NCBI RefSeq assembly: GCF_009495745.1
Contig: NZ_WIDQ01000002.1
Span: 620,001-684,000, forward strand
Length of the DNA: 64,000 nt
Source: Niveispirillum sp. SYP-B3756
Lineage (GTDB): Bacteria; Pseudomonadota; Alphaproteobacteria; Azospirillales; Azospirillaceae
Reading direction: 5' to 3'
Positions 43,701 through 52,479 of this stretch are shown here, piece by piece; the stretch's first letter is position 1, and every line of letters begins with the position of its first letter. The notes below the pieces were generated by a model, which searched no databases, was not told where the DNA came from, and was given only the letters and a program-made list of their open reading frames with translations. The translations under genes and the position numbers were made by a program.

Positions 43701-44549
43701 ATGTCGCAGAACACAGGCCGCTTTGCCGGCAAGGTTGCCGTGGTCACCGGGTCCGGCCGCCGGGCCGGGTTGGGGGAGGCGATTGCCCGCCGGCTAGCCG
43801 CTGATGGGGCCAGCATCGTGCTGTCCGATATTGGCCGTTCCGCCGATGCCGCCACGCCCGACAGCATGATCGGTGGCATGTCGGAAATGCAGGCCCTGGC
43901 CGCCGACATTGCCGCCAGCACCGGATCGCGGGTGGAAACCTTCGTCTGCGATGTGCGCAAGATCGACTCTATGCGCGCCATGGCGGCCTTCGCGGTAGAG
44001 AAGCTGGGCGGGCTGGATTTCTGGATCAACAATGCCGGCATCGGCTACATCATGAAGCCGCTGCTGGAGCTGGAGGTCGAGGAATGGCAGGCGGTCATCG
44101 ATGTGAACCTGACCGGCTGTTTCAACGGCATCAAGGCGGCGGCTGAAATCATGGTGCCGGCGGCCAAGGGCGGGCGCATCATCAATATCGCCAGCCAGGC
44201 CGCCAAGTCGGGCTTCCCGTTCGCCGCCGGCTATTGCGCCTCCAAGCATGGTCTGGTCGGGCTGGTGCGTTCCGCGGCGATTGAACTGGGCCGCCACAAG
44301 ATCACCGTCAACAATGTCTGCCCCAACCATGTCACCACCGGGCTGGGCGCCTGGCAGAATGAATATTTCTCCAAGCAGCTTGGCATGACGATGGAGCAAT
44401 ATCTGGATGCCATGAAGGGCCGTATCCCCATGGGCCGCCCCGGTGTGCCGGCGGATACGGCCAATGCGGTGGCCTTCCTCTGCTCCGACGAGGCCATCTA
44501 TATCACCGCCGAAAGCATGAATGTCTCCGGCGGTGAGGAACCGCACTGA
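43701..44549 (+). CDS. Short-chain dehydrogenase/reductase (canonical active site)
   Basis: A 282-residue SDR. The glycine motif is the form TGSGRRAGLG (16-25), the NNAG is present (110-113), and catalytic S165, Y178 and K182 (YCASK) are in place, unlike the two SDRs at 2.6 and 9.4 kb. An insertion after the second strand (SADAATPDSMIGGMSEM) is longer than usual. It probably oxidises or reduces a hydroxyl or keto group of the cluster's intermediate. The ATG at 43701 has AGGGAG upstream. It lies 276 bases downstream of the flavoprotein, behind a REP-like hairpin. Confidence 0.92.
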   Translation: MSQNTGRFAGKVAVVTGSGRRAGLGEAIARRLAADGASIVLSDIGRSADAATPDSMIGGMSEMQALAADIAASTGSRVETFVCDVRKIDSMRAMAAFAVEKLGGLDFWINNAGIGYIMKPLLELEVEEWQAVIDVNLTGCFNGIKAAAEIMVPAAKGGRIINIASQAAKSGFPFAAGYCASKHGLVGLVRSAAIELGRHKITVNNVCPNHVTTGLGAWQNEYFSKQLGMTMEQYLDAMKGRIPMGRPGVPADTANAVAFLCSDEAIYITAESMNVSGGEEPH

Positions 44550-44585
44550 TCAGGACAGGACGGCGGCGGGGGGAACAACCCCCGC

Positions 44586-45383
44586 TTACCCTTCCGATTT
44601 CCAGGCGCTGCTGCCGCCCTTGCGGTTGGAGCGCATATGGTATTTGAACCGGTCGGGCCGGTAATGGGCATAGAGCAACTGCACCGCCCGGCCTGACTTG
44701 TCCCGCATCACCCGTTCAATGCGCAGCAGCGGCGCGCCGGGGTCCAGCCCCAGATGGGCGGCCAGCGGCGGCTCGGCCGCCACAGCGGTGATCCATTGTT
44801 CCGCCTCGTGCGCGGCGGCGCCGATCCGTTCCAGCAGCACCAGGGTGGGCGTTGTTTCCATATCCTGCCGGCTGATCCGGGCCGCGATATCGGCCGGCAT
44901 GTACTGCACCAGATAGGAGAAGGGCTCGCCCGATAATTTGCGCAGGCGCACCGCGCGCTGCACCGGGCTGCCCGGCTCAATATCCAGCAGATCGGCGACG
45001 ATGCTGGAGGCCGGGCCGTCGCTGGTCTCCAGTATCTCCACTTCCGTTTCCAGGCCCAGGGTCTTCAGGCTTTCGATCAGATTGTCGAAACTGCCATGGA
45101 CCTGGGGCAGGGCGGCCGATGCCGTCACCACCGTGCCGCGCCCGCGATGCCGGCTGACCAGATCATGGGCCGCCAGCTCATTCAGCGCGCGCTTCACGGT
45201 GATGCGGGAGACATCGAACAGCTTCGCCAGTTCCTGCTCACCGGGAATGACCGAATTGGCCGGAAATTCCCCGGTCCTGATCTTTTCCCGCAGCACGAGG
45301 AAGATCTGGTGGTAAAGCGGGGTCGGGGCGGAATGATCCAACTGGTCCGGGCTCAGTCCTGTATGGGTGTTGGGCTGGTCCAT
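44586..45383 (-). CDS. GntR-family (HutC/UTRA) transcriptional regulator
   Basis: A 265-residue regulator. Its winged helix-turn-helix (about 22-87: LYHQIFLVLREKIRTGEF, GEQELAKLFDVSRITVKRAL, VSRHRGRGTVV) is joined to a UTRA effector domain (about 100-250: GEPFSYLVQYMPADIAA, ERVMRDKSGRAVQLLYAHYR). This is the HutC subfamily, whose sites are short palindromes with GT and AC in the halves. The site WTGRTAT-N6-ATAYCAW recurs upstream of many genes around it, so I infer it is their repressor. Its ligand should be the cluster's substrate or an early product. The start is M1 at 45383. Confidence 0.92.
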   Translation of the reverse strand: MDQPNTHTGLSPDQLDHSAPTPLYHQIFLVLREKIRTGEFPANSVIPGEQELAKLFDVSRITVKRALNELAAHDLVSRHRGRGTVVTASAALPQVHGSFDNLIESLKTLGLETEVEILETSDGPASSIVADLLDIEPGSPVQRAVRLRKLSGEPFSYLVQYMPADIAARISRQDMETTPTLVLLERIGAAAHEAEQWITAVAAEPPLAAHLGLDPGAPLLRIERVMRDKSGRAVQLLYAHYRPDRFKYHMRSNRKGGSSAWKSEG

Positions 45384-45466
45384 CGATCTCCGCCGGCTCG
45401 CCTGTTCTAGGGTAGATATTTCAGCTATATCGGATCGCGCCGTCGCGCAAGCCTGCCTGATAGGTC

Positions 45467-45490
45467 ATTGACAATCAAATGATTGTCAAT
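45467..45490. repeat. Palindrome across the stop codon of the deacetylase gene
   Basis: ATTGACAATC, AAAT, GATTGTCAAT: perfect ten-base arms that include the stop at 45475-45477 and continue into the gap before the GntR gene. It could be a terminator stem or an operator. Confidence 0.55.
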
Positions 45491-46389
45491 TCAGACGGCT
45501 GCACACAGCCGCAACCTGCCCTGGCAAGCACGCCGGCCAGACTGTCGCCCAGCGGCTTGATGCGATAGGGCAGACCGCTGACATAGGGCCGGATGGTCAG
45601 CGTCAGCAGGCGCGGGCTCTGCATCCGCGCCGCCTCGTCCAGCAGCCAGTCGGCGGCATCGCCCACCTGCGCCACCCATTCATGCTCGGGCCGGGAATAG
45701 CCGATCAGGATTTGCCAGTCATCCAGCTCGTTGGACAGCGGCAGGGCCGTCAGATCGCCCGACTCCGTGGCAAAACGGGTGGGCAGATCATCATGCGCCC
45801 AATCGGCAAACCAGCGCAGGCCGGCAGCGGCCAGCCGGGCCGGGGTCTGGAAACCCTCTGCACGGGCCGGGCTGATCCAGCCGGTAGGGCGCCGGCCGCT
45901 GGCTGTTTCGATGGCGGAAAGCGTGTCGGCGATGTAGCGGTTTTCCACCGCCGCCGACAGGCCGGAATGGTGCAGCGCGTCAGTATCCCAGCCATGGGCG
46001 CAAATATCATGCCCCGCCGCTGCCACATCGCGCACCAGTTGCGGGTAACGCTCGGCCACCGCCCCCTGCACGGCGAAGGTGGCCTTCACGCCCAGCTTGG
46101 CGAACAGTTTCAACAGGCGATAGGCGCCGACCCGGTTGCCATAATCGCGCGTCGTGTAATGGCGCAGGTCGGGATAGGGCGTCTGCATCGCCCCCGGTGC
46201 CTTGAAAGGCTGGCCAGACGGGTTCAGCGGGAAAAATTCCAGCGGCACCACCACCCACAGGCCCAGCTTCAACCCGCCCGGCAGGGCGATGGGCCGGCGG
46301 TCGGGCAGGGGGGCGGCCGGATAATGGGCATGGTCCGGCCCGGCCTTGCGCTGCGGATAGACCAGATAGCTGTCGGGAAGGGTGCTCAT
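45475..46389 (-). CDS. Polysaccharide deacetylase (NodB-fold) family hydrolase, second copy
   Basis: A 304-residue NodB-homology protein: TTRDYGNRVGAYRLLKLFAKLG (about 79-100), FAVQGAVAERYPQLV, AAAGHDICAHGWDTDALHHS and the late LTIRPYVSGLPYR. The order matches PuuE/allantoinase-like deacetylases that act on small cyclic amides rather than sugars. The first catalytic Asp-Asp motif is reduced to RDYG, and the metal HxxxH looks changed to AHGWDTDALH, so metal use is uncertain. It is translationally coupled (ATGA) to the first deacetylase gene, with which it may form a heteromer or act in sequence. Confidence 0.85.
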   Translation of the reverse strand: MSTLPDSYLVYPQRKAGPDHAHYPAAPLPDRRPIALPGGLKLGLWVVVPLEFFPLNPSGQPFKAPGAMQTPYPDLRHYTTRDYGNRVGAYRLLKLFAKLGVKATFAVQGAVAERYPQLVRDVAAAGHDICAHGWDTDALHHSGLSAAVENRYIADTLSAIETASGRRPTGWISPARAEGFQTPARLAAAGLRWFADWAHDDLPTRFATESGDLTALPLSNELDDWQILIGYSRPEHEWVAQVGDAADWLLDEAARMQSPRLLTLTIRPYVSGLPYRIKPLGDSLAGVLARAGCGCVQPSELTII

Positions 46390-47342
46390 GCCGCATCTCC
46401 TGCGGGATTGAAGCCGGTGCCGGGCCGGGCGCAGCCGCGCGCCTGAATGTCGGCCAGGGACTGGTCGTAATGGTTGGCCAGGTAGAATTCGGCGATTTCC
46501 TTCGCCGTCGTCACCCAGATATCATCGCGGTGGCTGGTGATATAGCGCAGCGCCTCGCGGAATGGTCCCATCCGGTGCGGATGGCCCACCAGATAGGCGT
46601 GCAGCGGGATGCACATCACCGTGCCCGTCTCCGCGCCCTCTTCCAGCAACTGGTCGAAATGGCGCATCAGCGCGTCGGCATAGGCGCGCGGGCTCTGATG
46701 ATAAACGCCATAGGTGATGACGTCGTTGACTTCCAGGCTATAGGGCATGGAGATCAAGCGGTTATTGCCCTTCACCTTCATCGGCTGGGGCTGGTCATCC
46801 TGGAACAGGTCGCAACTGTACCAGAATTCATATTCCGCCAGCAGATCCATGGTGCGTTCGGTATGGGTCAGCGCCGGGGCCAGATAGCCGCGGATGCGCT
46901 GGCCCGTGGCATCCATCACCGACTTGATGCTGTCCTCGATGACCGCGCGTTCCTGCGCCTCGGTCATATTATAGGAATAGCGGGTGTTATAGATGCCGTG
47001 GCTGAAGAATTCCCAGTTCCGGTCCACGCAGGCCTGAATGATTTCCGGGTGGTGGTCCAGCATGGCGCAAGACAGGCTGATGGAGCCGCGCACGCCGCAT
47101 TCGTCCATCGCCTCCATCAAGCGCCAATGGCCGACCCGGTTGCCCCAGTCGCGCGCGGAATAGGGCACCACATCCGGGTGCGGCCGGCCCCAGGGCTTGC
47201 GCGACGGGTTGATGGGCGGGTTCAGCTCGTAAAATTCAATATTGGGGGCGACCCAGAAGGCCAGCTTCTTTTCCCCCGGCCAGACAATCTTTGGCCGGTC
47301 CTGATAGGGCCAGAAATCATAGAGATTGGGATCGCGGTGCAT
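46386..47342 (-). CDS. Polysaccharide deacetylase (NodB-fold, PuuE/allantoinase-like) family hydrolase, first copy
   Basis: A 318-residue protein with the PuuE-type NodB domain: WVAPNIEFYELNPP near the start, SARDWGNRVGHWRLMEAMDECG (about 74-95), EFFSHGIYNTRYSY (about 132-145) and a C-terminal VTTAKEIAEFY. PuuE-like members hydrolyse allantoin and related ring amides without the full Zn site; here too only one His of the HxxxH pair is seen. With the isochorismatase-type gene 58 bases upstream and a second deacetylase overlapping downstream, it suggests hydrolysis of a cyclic amide, imide or N-acyl compound. Confidence 0.88.
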   Translation of the reverse strand: MHRDPNLYDFWPYQDRPKIVWPGEKKLAFWVAPNIEFYELNPPINPSRKPWGRPHPDVVPYSARDWGNRVGHWRLMEAMDECGVRGSISLSCAMLDHHPEIIQACVDRNWEFFSHGIYNTRYSYNMTEAQERAVIEDSIKSVMDATGQRIRGYLAPALTHTERTMDLLAEYEFWYSCDLFQDDQPQPMKVKGNNRLISMPYSLEVNDVITYGVYHQSPRAYADALMRHFDQLLEEGAETGTVMCIPLHAYLVGHPHRMGPFREALRYITSHRDDIWVTTAKEIAEFYLANHYDQSLADIQARGCARPGTGFNPAGDAA

Positions 47343-47400
47343 GGGCTTGGTTTCCCGGAAGGATGCGATATCGATAGGGCGGTTGGCGCTGCAGACGCGG

Positions 47401-48093
47401 TTACGTCACCGCCAGGGCGGCCAGATGCGCCTCCACCTCCGCCACACCCACCACATCGGCATATTTCAGCAGCAGGTCGGTCAGGTTGGCGAAATGATAG
47501 CTTTCATGCTTATCGGCCACGCATTCTTCCGGCACGATGGTGCGATAGCCGCGCGACAGGCTGTCCACCGCCGTGGCGCGCACACAGCCGGACGTACTGC
47601 CGCCGGTCACCACCACCGTGTCGATCTTGTGCCAGACCAGATAGGATTGCAGCGGCGTTTCATGGAAGGCGGACGGCATCCGCTTGTCATAAACCAAGTC
47701 CACCGCCGCATCGATCTCCACCCGTGGATCGAAGGTATGGCGCTCACTATCCTTGGCGATGTTCTGCAGGCTGTCGGGCGTGTTGGTGCGCGTCCCCCAG
47801 ATGCCGGCATCGCCGCCATCTGCCTTATAACACACACGCGTCCAGACCACCGGCATCCCCAGCGCGCGAGCAGCCGCACTGATGCGGTTGACATGGGCGA
47901 TCTGGTCCGGGTCGGTGACATAGGCTGACACCGGGAACAGGTCGGGCCTGGTATAGGCCTGCTGGAAATCCACATTCACAATGGCCAGCCGTTGGCCAAA
48001 ACCGAATTTGGCCCGCGTCGGGTTCGCCTTCACCCGTTGATAGATTTCGCGGGCCGTCTTTTCCTCACGCACCATGGTCGATTCAAAACGCAT
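47401..48093 (-). CDS. Isochorismatase-fold cysteine hydrolase (amidase type)
   Basis: A 230-residue member of the cysteine-hydrolase/isochorismatase family. The catalytic triad of the amidase branch is present: D42 (IVNVDFQQAY), K137 (YDKRMPSAF) and C170 (GGSTSGCVRAT). Close types are N-carbamoylsarcosine amidase, maleamate amidase and RutB, which cut C-N bonds of open-chain amides or ureido acids. It is the first gene of the operon with the two deacetylases. A perfect WTGRTAT-N6-ATAYCAW site ends 38 bases before the start codon. The likely job is the step after ring-opening. Confidence 0.9.
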   Translation of the reverse strand: MRFESTMVREEKTAREIYQRVKANPTRAKFGFGQRLAIVNVDFQQAYTRPDLFPVSAYVTDPDQIAHVNRISAAARALGMPVVWTRVCYKADGGDAGIWGTRTNTPDSLQNIAKDSERHTFDPRVEIDAAVDLVYDKRMPSAFHETPLQSYLVWHKIDTVVVTGGSTSGCVRATAVDSLSRGYRTIVPEECVADKHESYHFANLTDLLLKYADVVGVAEVEAHLAALAVT

Positions 48094-48130
48094 CGCCAGA
48101 CCCTTTCAGCGCCCCCTGTTGGGCAGATAG

Positions 48131-48150
48131 ATGGTATATCTTTATACCAT
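48131..48150. promoter_or_regulatory. Palindromic operator before the isochorismatase operon
   Basis: ATGGTAT, six bases, ATACCAT: perfect seven-base arms with the same spacing as at 41973-41994, in the promoter of the isochorismatase-deacetylase operon. Confidence 0.78.
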
Positions 48151-48195
48151 GCTAATCCATCAACCGGGGGGCGCTCAACCCCTTATATACCAATT

Positions 48196-48221
48196 CCCGC
48201 TGATCGCTGGCGATCAGCGGG
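48196..48221. terminator. Hairpin after the PepSY-protein gene
   Basis: CCCGCTGATCGC and its exact complement around TG start directly after the stop at 48224 (minus strand). There is no T-run, so termination strength is uncertain. Confidence 0.65.
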
Positions 48222-48223
48222 CC

Positions 48224-49588
48224 TCAAGCCGGCCGCAGCCCCAGCCAGCGGCGCGCGCCCGTCAGACGCCGCAACAGCAACAGGTCCAGCAAGCCGATGA
48301 TGATCAGCGATGCCCCCAGCACGGGCAGCAACAGGGCGAAGACCAGCAACAAGCCCGTCATCAGGGCAGCACTGCCCCGGAAGCGCAGGGCCGGCGGGGC
48401 ACCCAGGGCCCCCGTGGGCCGGCGCTTCCACCACATCACCGCCCCGCTGACCGACAGCAGCACCAAACCCAGTGCCGCCAGCACGCCCAGCGCTTGGTTA
48501 AAGGGTCCGAACAACTGGCCCTCGTGGGCGGCGACGCCGATGCCGACAGCACGATCGATGATGTGCCGGTCGGCGAAATCCTGGCGGTAAAGCACCGCCC
48601 CGGTCATGCCGTCCAGGTCCACGGAGACGCGTTCCGGCCGGTTCTGGCTCATCCCCCGCACCGCCCAGGGGCCATCGGCGGTCTTGGGCGGGTTGATCAG
48701 CACCGGGCCGGCAATATGCAGCTCGGCCGCCCGTGCCGCGATCTCCGTCAAACCAACGGCGCCCGCCAGCATCATGGCCGGGTCATGGTGATGGGCATGG
48801 GACGCGGCGGCATCTTCCGCCGCGTCGGCTGCCTTTTCCGCCGCCCGGCTGGTGGTCCAGTCCTGCCGGCCGGCGGTGGTGCCGGTCGCTTCCCGCGCCA
48901 TCTTGAACCCCGCCCCCCAGACGGTGGCCCAGGGCAACCCGGTCAGCAGCAAGAACAGGGCCAGCAGGGAAATCCAGAAGCCGACCACGGCATGGATATC
49001 CCGCCAGAAGGTCCGCCCACCCGCCCGCAGGCGCGGATAGGCAGTGCCGGCCCAGCCCTGGCCGTTGCGCGGCCACCAGAGGTAAAGCCCGCTGACCAGC
49101 ATGACAATGCCCCAGCAGGCCGCCAGTTCCACCAGCAGCGACCCGCGATCCCCCATCAGCAATTCACCATGGATGCGCTTGATCTGCTGCATCAGCCGGT
49201 CTTCGTCGGCCACCTTGTGCAGGATGGCCAGGCTTTCCGGGTGGACATAGACACGCCAGAGGGTGCCGCCCTTGTCCCGCACCAGCACCCGCACCGCCTG
49301 GCCTGGTTCCGGCAGGATATAGCTTTGCAGCCGTCCCCCCGGCACGGCGGCCACCGCCGCCACCGCCTGGGCATCGGCATCAGCGGCGGGGCCGGCAAGG
49401 GCGAGCCTGTTATAGGGCCGATCGATCCAGGCCTCCACCTGCGGTTTGAACAGGTAGAGCATCCCGGTGATCGACAGGATGATGATGAAGGGCACACAAA
49501 ACAGCCCGGCATAAAAATGCCAGCGCCAGATGGTACGGTAATCCAGCCAGCCCTGCCGGGCCGGCCTTTCCAGGCTCGCCACGCTCAT
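48224..49588 (-). CDS. PepSY-associated transmembrane protein (PiuB-like)
   Basis: A 454-residue inner-membrane protein of the PepSY_TM family: an N-terminal helix WRWHFYAGLFCVPFIIILS (about 22-40), a long periplasmic PepSY region, central helices (LLVELAACWGIVMLVSGLYL with WWPRN after it, then DIHAVVGFWISLLALFLLL) and two C-terminal helices. PiuB-type proteins are found with TonB receptors in iron or metal uptake and may reduce ferric siderophores; several conserved His fit haem binding. It lies four bases after the TonB receptor, completing a DUF2946-TonB-PepSY operon. Confidence 0.9.
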   Translation of the reverse strand: MSVASLERPARQGWLDYRTIWRWHFYAGLFCVPFIIILSITGMLYLFKPQVEAWIDRPYNRLALAGPAADADAQAVAAVAAVPGGRLQSYILPEPGQAVRVLVRDKGGTLWRVYVHPESLAILHKVADEDRLMQQIKRIHGELLMGDRGSLLVELAACWGIVMLVSGLYLWWPRNGQGWAGTAYPRLRAGGRTFWRDIHAVVGFWISLLALFLLLTGLPWATVWGAGFKMAREATGTTAGRQDWTTSRAAEKAADAAEDAAASHAHHHDPAMMLAGAVGLTEIAARAAELHIAGPVLINPPKTADGPWAVRGMSQNRPERVSVDLDGMTGAVLYRQDFADRHIIDRAVGIGVAAHEGQLFGPFNQALGVLAALGLVLLSVSGAVMWWKRRPTGALGAPPALRFRGSAALMTGLLLVFALLLPVLGASLIIIGLLDLLLLRRLTGARRWLGLRPA

Positions 49589-49592
49589 CGGA

Positions 49593-51893
49593 TCAGCCCT
49601 TCCATTTCAGTTCGACGGTGAAGGTGCGCTGCGGATAGGGATGGAAGACCCAGGCCTTGTCATTGCCGATATTATCGACGCCAAAGCTGAACTCTGTCTG
49701 GTCGGTGACCTGCCAGGAGAGCTTGGCGTCGAAAATCATCAGTTCCGACGTATAGCCATAGGTGTCACCGCGCTGGGTGCCTTCCAGATTGGTATTGGGG
49801 CGCGAGGCATAGCGCCAGCCGGTGGAGAATTTCCAATCCTCCGCCAGCCGATAGCGCAGATTGCCGTTCAGCCGCCATTTCGGGATACGCGGGAACTGCA
49901 CCCCTTCGGAGGCGGGAACGGAGCGGTTGCGCACGGTCTGGGCATCGATCCAGGCGGCGTTGAAATCCAGGTCCAGCCCATCCAGGCCGACATCCACCGC
50001 CTCGATGATCGCTTCCATGCCCCATTGGCGCACCAGATCGATATTCTTGAAGGAGGTGGTGATGACGCCGAACTGGTTGAAACCTTGCTGGCTGAAGATG
50101 GCATCTTCCACCCGCTGATAGAACAGGCTGCCGGTCAGGCGGACATCCCCCATCTTGTGATGCAGCATCAGGTTGGCATCACGCGATTCTTCTGCCTTCA
50201 GGTTGGGATCAAAGCTGCCAAAGTCGAAATTATTGTTGCTGTCAAACTTGCCCTGGAACAGCTCCCCCACGGTGGGGAAGCGGGTGGTGGTGGCCAGGGA
50301 GAGCTGGGCCATCCAGTCTTCCGCCAGTTCGGCGCGGATGCCCAGCGTGGGGTTCACGGCAGTTTTCTGGCGGCCGGCATAATCCTGGAAGCGTGGCCCG
50401 GTCTTGCTCTGCGTGCCGATCGAACCGTCAAAGGCACGCCATTGGTCCAGCCGGGCCCCGCCGGTCAGCCAGACCGCATCCGCCACCTGCCATTCATCAT
50501 CAATGAAGAGGCCAAGCTGGCGCGTCTTGCCCTGGGTGCGGCTGGCGAAGCTGGGCGCGCTGGCCGCGCGCCAGTTCTGCACATTGTTGGTTGTCTGATC
50601 GGTGTAATAGAGGTTGCTGTTGATGCCGACCGCCAGATCATGGCGGCCCCACTGGCGTTCCAGCAGCAAATCACCCGTCCACCAGCCGGTATCGCCCTGG
50701 TTTGTATCGGTGCCGGTCCCGTTCCTGATGCCATTATCATAGCCGGTGGAGGCGCGGCTGCGCTGCTTGTCGACCAGATAATGTGACAGGTTCAGCGTCA
50801 CGTTCCAGTCGGCCAACGGGCCGGCCAGCCGCAACCCGCCCAGAAACTCCCGCTTCTCCGACAAGGACAGGTTCAGGGCGGGCAGTGTGTAGGTCTTGCC
50901 GGCCACCTGCACCCGGTTATTGGCCGTGGTGAAGACGGGGTTGTCATTGGCATCGCGCAGATAGGTTTGCGGATTGGTGCCGTCACCATCCGACAGCCAG
51001 GCCACCAGCATGGCCGTGGCGTTCCAGCCATTGCTGAAATCATAGCCGATGCGGGCGCGCAGCTGATCCTGGGCCGTATCATCGGTGGCATAGGCCCCGG
51101 AGACCGGGGTTTTGGTGATCAGCTCCGGATCGGTGATCGCACCGGTGACGGGCGTGCCGGCGGCTCCGCCCTTGACCTCGCTTAACTGATAGAATTGCTG
51201 GGGATGGCCCTCATTCTCCAGCCGGCGATAGGAGAGCCGGGCGCTCCACGGCCCATCCTGCTGCTTCCAACTGAAACCGGCCTCCCCGGTATAGCCCTGG
51301 AATTTCTTGTCGGTGCCGTACTGCTTATAGGGCTGCACGAAATATTGCGCGGTGGCAAAGCTCTCTGTCCCGTCGGCGGGCGGCTTGGTGGCGATGGAGA
51401 TGATGCCGCCCATGGAATTGCCGGCATAGCGCGACGAATAGGGGCCATAGACGATATCGAACTGTTTCACCTCCCCGGGCCCCACCACGCCCCATTTGGG
51501 CGGGAAACCGAAGCTGTTACCCAGGAAATTGGAGATGACAAACCCATCCACCAGCACCAGCGTGCGGGCCGATTGGGTGGAATGGGTGCCCCGGAAGCCG
51601 GGCACCCCGTTGGCGTCGCCGATATAGCGTTTGCGCACGAAGAAATTCGGCGCGTATTTCATCAAATCTTCGACATTGACCGCATTGATGGCGGCAAACT
51701 GTTCCTCGCCCAGGGAGACCGACAGGCCACGCGGTTCGATGCTGATCGGCGCGTCACGCTGGCCGACCACGATCACTTCCGCCATCTGGCCGGCGGCATC
51801 CGCCACCTCCATTGTTTCGGCAAGGGCGGGGGGCGCAAGGGCGAACAACGCCACGGAAGCCAGGCTCCGGGCGCGCAGGGAGAGAGGGGACAA
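49593..51893 (-). CDS. TonB-dependent receptor, metal/siderophore type
   Basis: A 766-residue outer-membrane receptor. Signal peptide (RSLASVALFALAPPALAET), TonB box region (AEVIVVGQRD), plug with FRGTHSTQSARTLVLVDG and YGPYSSRYAGNSMGGIISI, and a barrel ending VELKWKG. The frame runs far upstream without a start of its own. A TTG at 51893 with GGAGGA seven bases ahead gives an ideal signal peptide; a GTG six bases earlier is too close to that site. The partners PepSY and DUF2946 imply metal (iron or copper) uptake. No palindrome of the GntR kind is in its promoter. Confidence 0.9.
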   Translation of the reverse strand: MSPLSLRARSLASVALFALAPPALAETMEVADAAGQMAEVIVVGQRDAPISIEPRGLSVSLGEEQFAAINAVNVEDLMKYAPNFFVRKRYIGDANGVPGFRGTHSTQSARTLVLVDGFVISNFLGNSFGFPPKWGVVGPGEVKQFDIVYGPYSSRYAGNSMGGIISIATKPPADGTESFATAQYFVQPYKQYGTDKKFQGYTGEAGFSWKQQDGPWSARLSYRRLENEGHPQQFYQLSEVKGGAAGTPVTGAITDPELITKTPVSGAYATDDTAQDQLRARIGYDFSNGWNATAMLVAWLSDGDGTNPQTYLRDANDNPVFTTANNRVQVAGKTYTLPALNLSLSEKREFLGGLRLAGPLADWNVTLNLSHYLVDKQRSRASTGYDNGIRNGTGTDTNQGDTGWWTGDLLLERQWGRHDLAVGINSNLYYTDQTTNNVQNWRAASAPSFASRTQGKTRQLGLFIDDEWQVADAVWLTGGARLDQWRAFDGSIGTQSKTGPRFQDYAGRQKTAVNPTLGIRAELAEDWMAQLSLATTTRFPTVGELFQGKFDSNNNFDFGSFDPNLKAEESRDANLMLHHKMGDVRLTGSLFYQRVEDAIFSQQGFNQFGVITTSFKNIDLVRQWGMEAIIEAVDVGLDGLDLDFNAAWIDAQTVRNRSVPASEGVQFPRIPKWRLNGNLRYRLAEDWKFSTGWRYASRPNTNLEGTQRGDTYGYTSELMIFDAKLSWQVTDQTEFSFGVDNIGNDKAWVFHPYPQRTFTVELKWKG

Positions 51894-51994
51894 TTTCACG
51901 TCCTCCGGCAGGCGGGGCCTTCCCCGCTGCCTCAATATCAGGGCAAACCGTAGCCACCGGCACCAACGGCCGGCGGGACATCTGAAACGGGGGA

Positions 51995-52396
51995 TCAGAT
52001 GGCCAGTGGCGGCGCCCTGGCGCCCGGTGGGGCGCAGGCCAGAAGACGGGAGAGGGGGACGCAAACCGCCAGCGGCCGGATCAGCCGACATGGCAGCAAA
52101 GGCAGCAACAGGGCCGCCAGGAAAAGGATGGGGGTGAAGCCCACCAGGGCCGCAAAGGGGCAAAGCCCCTGCTGGTGCTGATCCACCGGGCCATGCTGGC
52201 CGGTGCCATCATCCAGCTTGATGCTGCGTTCGCCCGCGCCGGTACAGATGACCAGCCAGCCCTGGCCGTTACCGGTATCAAGGTTAGGCATGAAGCCAGC
52301 CGGGATCAACCCGCGCAGCACCAGGGCAGCCAGCAGCAGCCACGCCGCAAAGCGACGTGTCACCATTCCGCTGAATGCTGATCCACCCCTGTTCAT
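51995..52396 (-). CDS. DUF2946 family protein, second copy
   Basis: A 133-residue protein: an N-terminal signal/membrane segment (RFAAWLLLAALVLRGLIPAG), a polar segment with Cys (VICTGAGE) and QGLCPF, a hydrophobic stretch (TPILFLAALLLPLLPC) and the ending ARAPPLAI. The pattern matches the DUF2946 protein at 29952-30347, which also ends in ARAPP. It begins at ATG 52396 after AAGGGAAGG and is 101 bases upstream of the TonB receptor. A copper or metal role is by association only. Confidence 0.72.
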   Translation of the reverse strand: MNRGGSAFSGMVTRRFAAWLLLAALVLRGLIPAGFMPNLDTGNGQGWLVICTGAGERSIKLDDGTGQHGPVDQHQQGLCPFAALVGFTPILFLAALLLPLLPCRLIRPLAVCVPLSRLLACAPPGARAPPLAI

Positions 52397-52479
52397 ACCT
52401 TCCCTTTTGGCGGTTCCCTCGCGCGCGGTCAACGGGATGTTATTGCGACGCTTTAGCAAGGGTGACCATCAAAACGGAA

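Noticed and set aside
45411-45432. Possible autoregulatory copy of the cluster operator before the GntR gene (TAGATAT near CTATATCGG)
   Set aside because: The arms match poorly and the spacing is seven rather than six bases, so I did not list it as a site.
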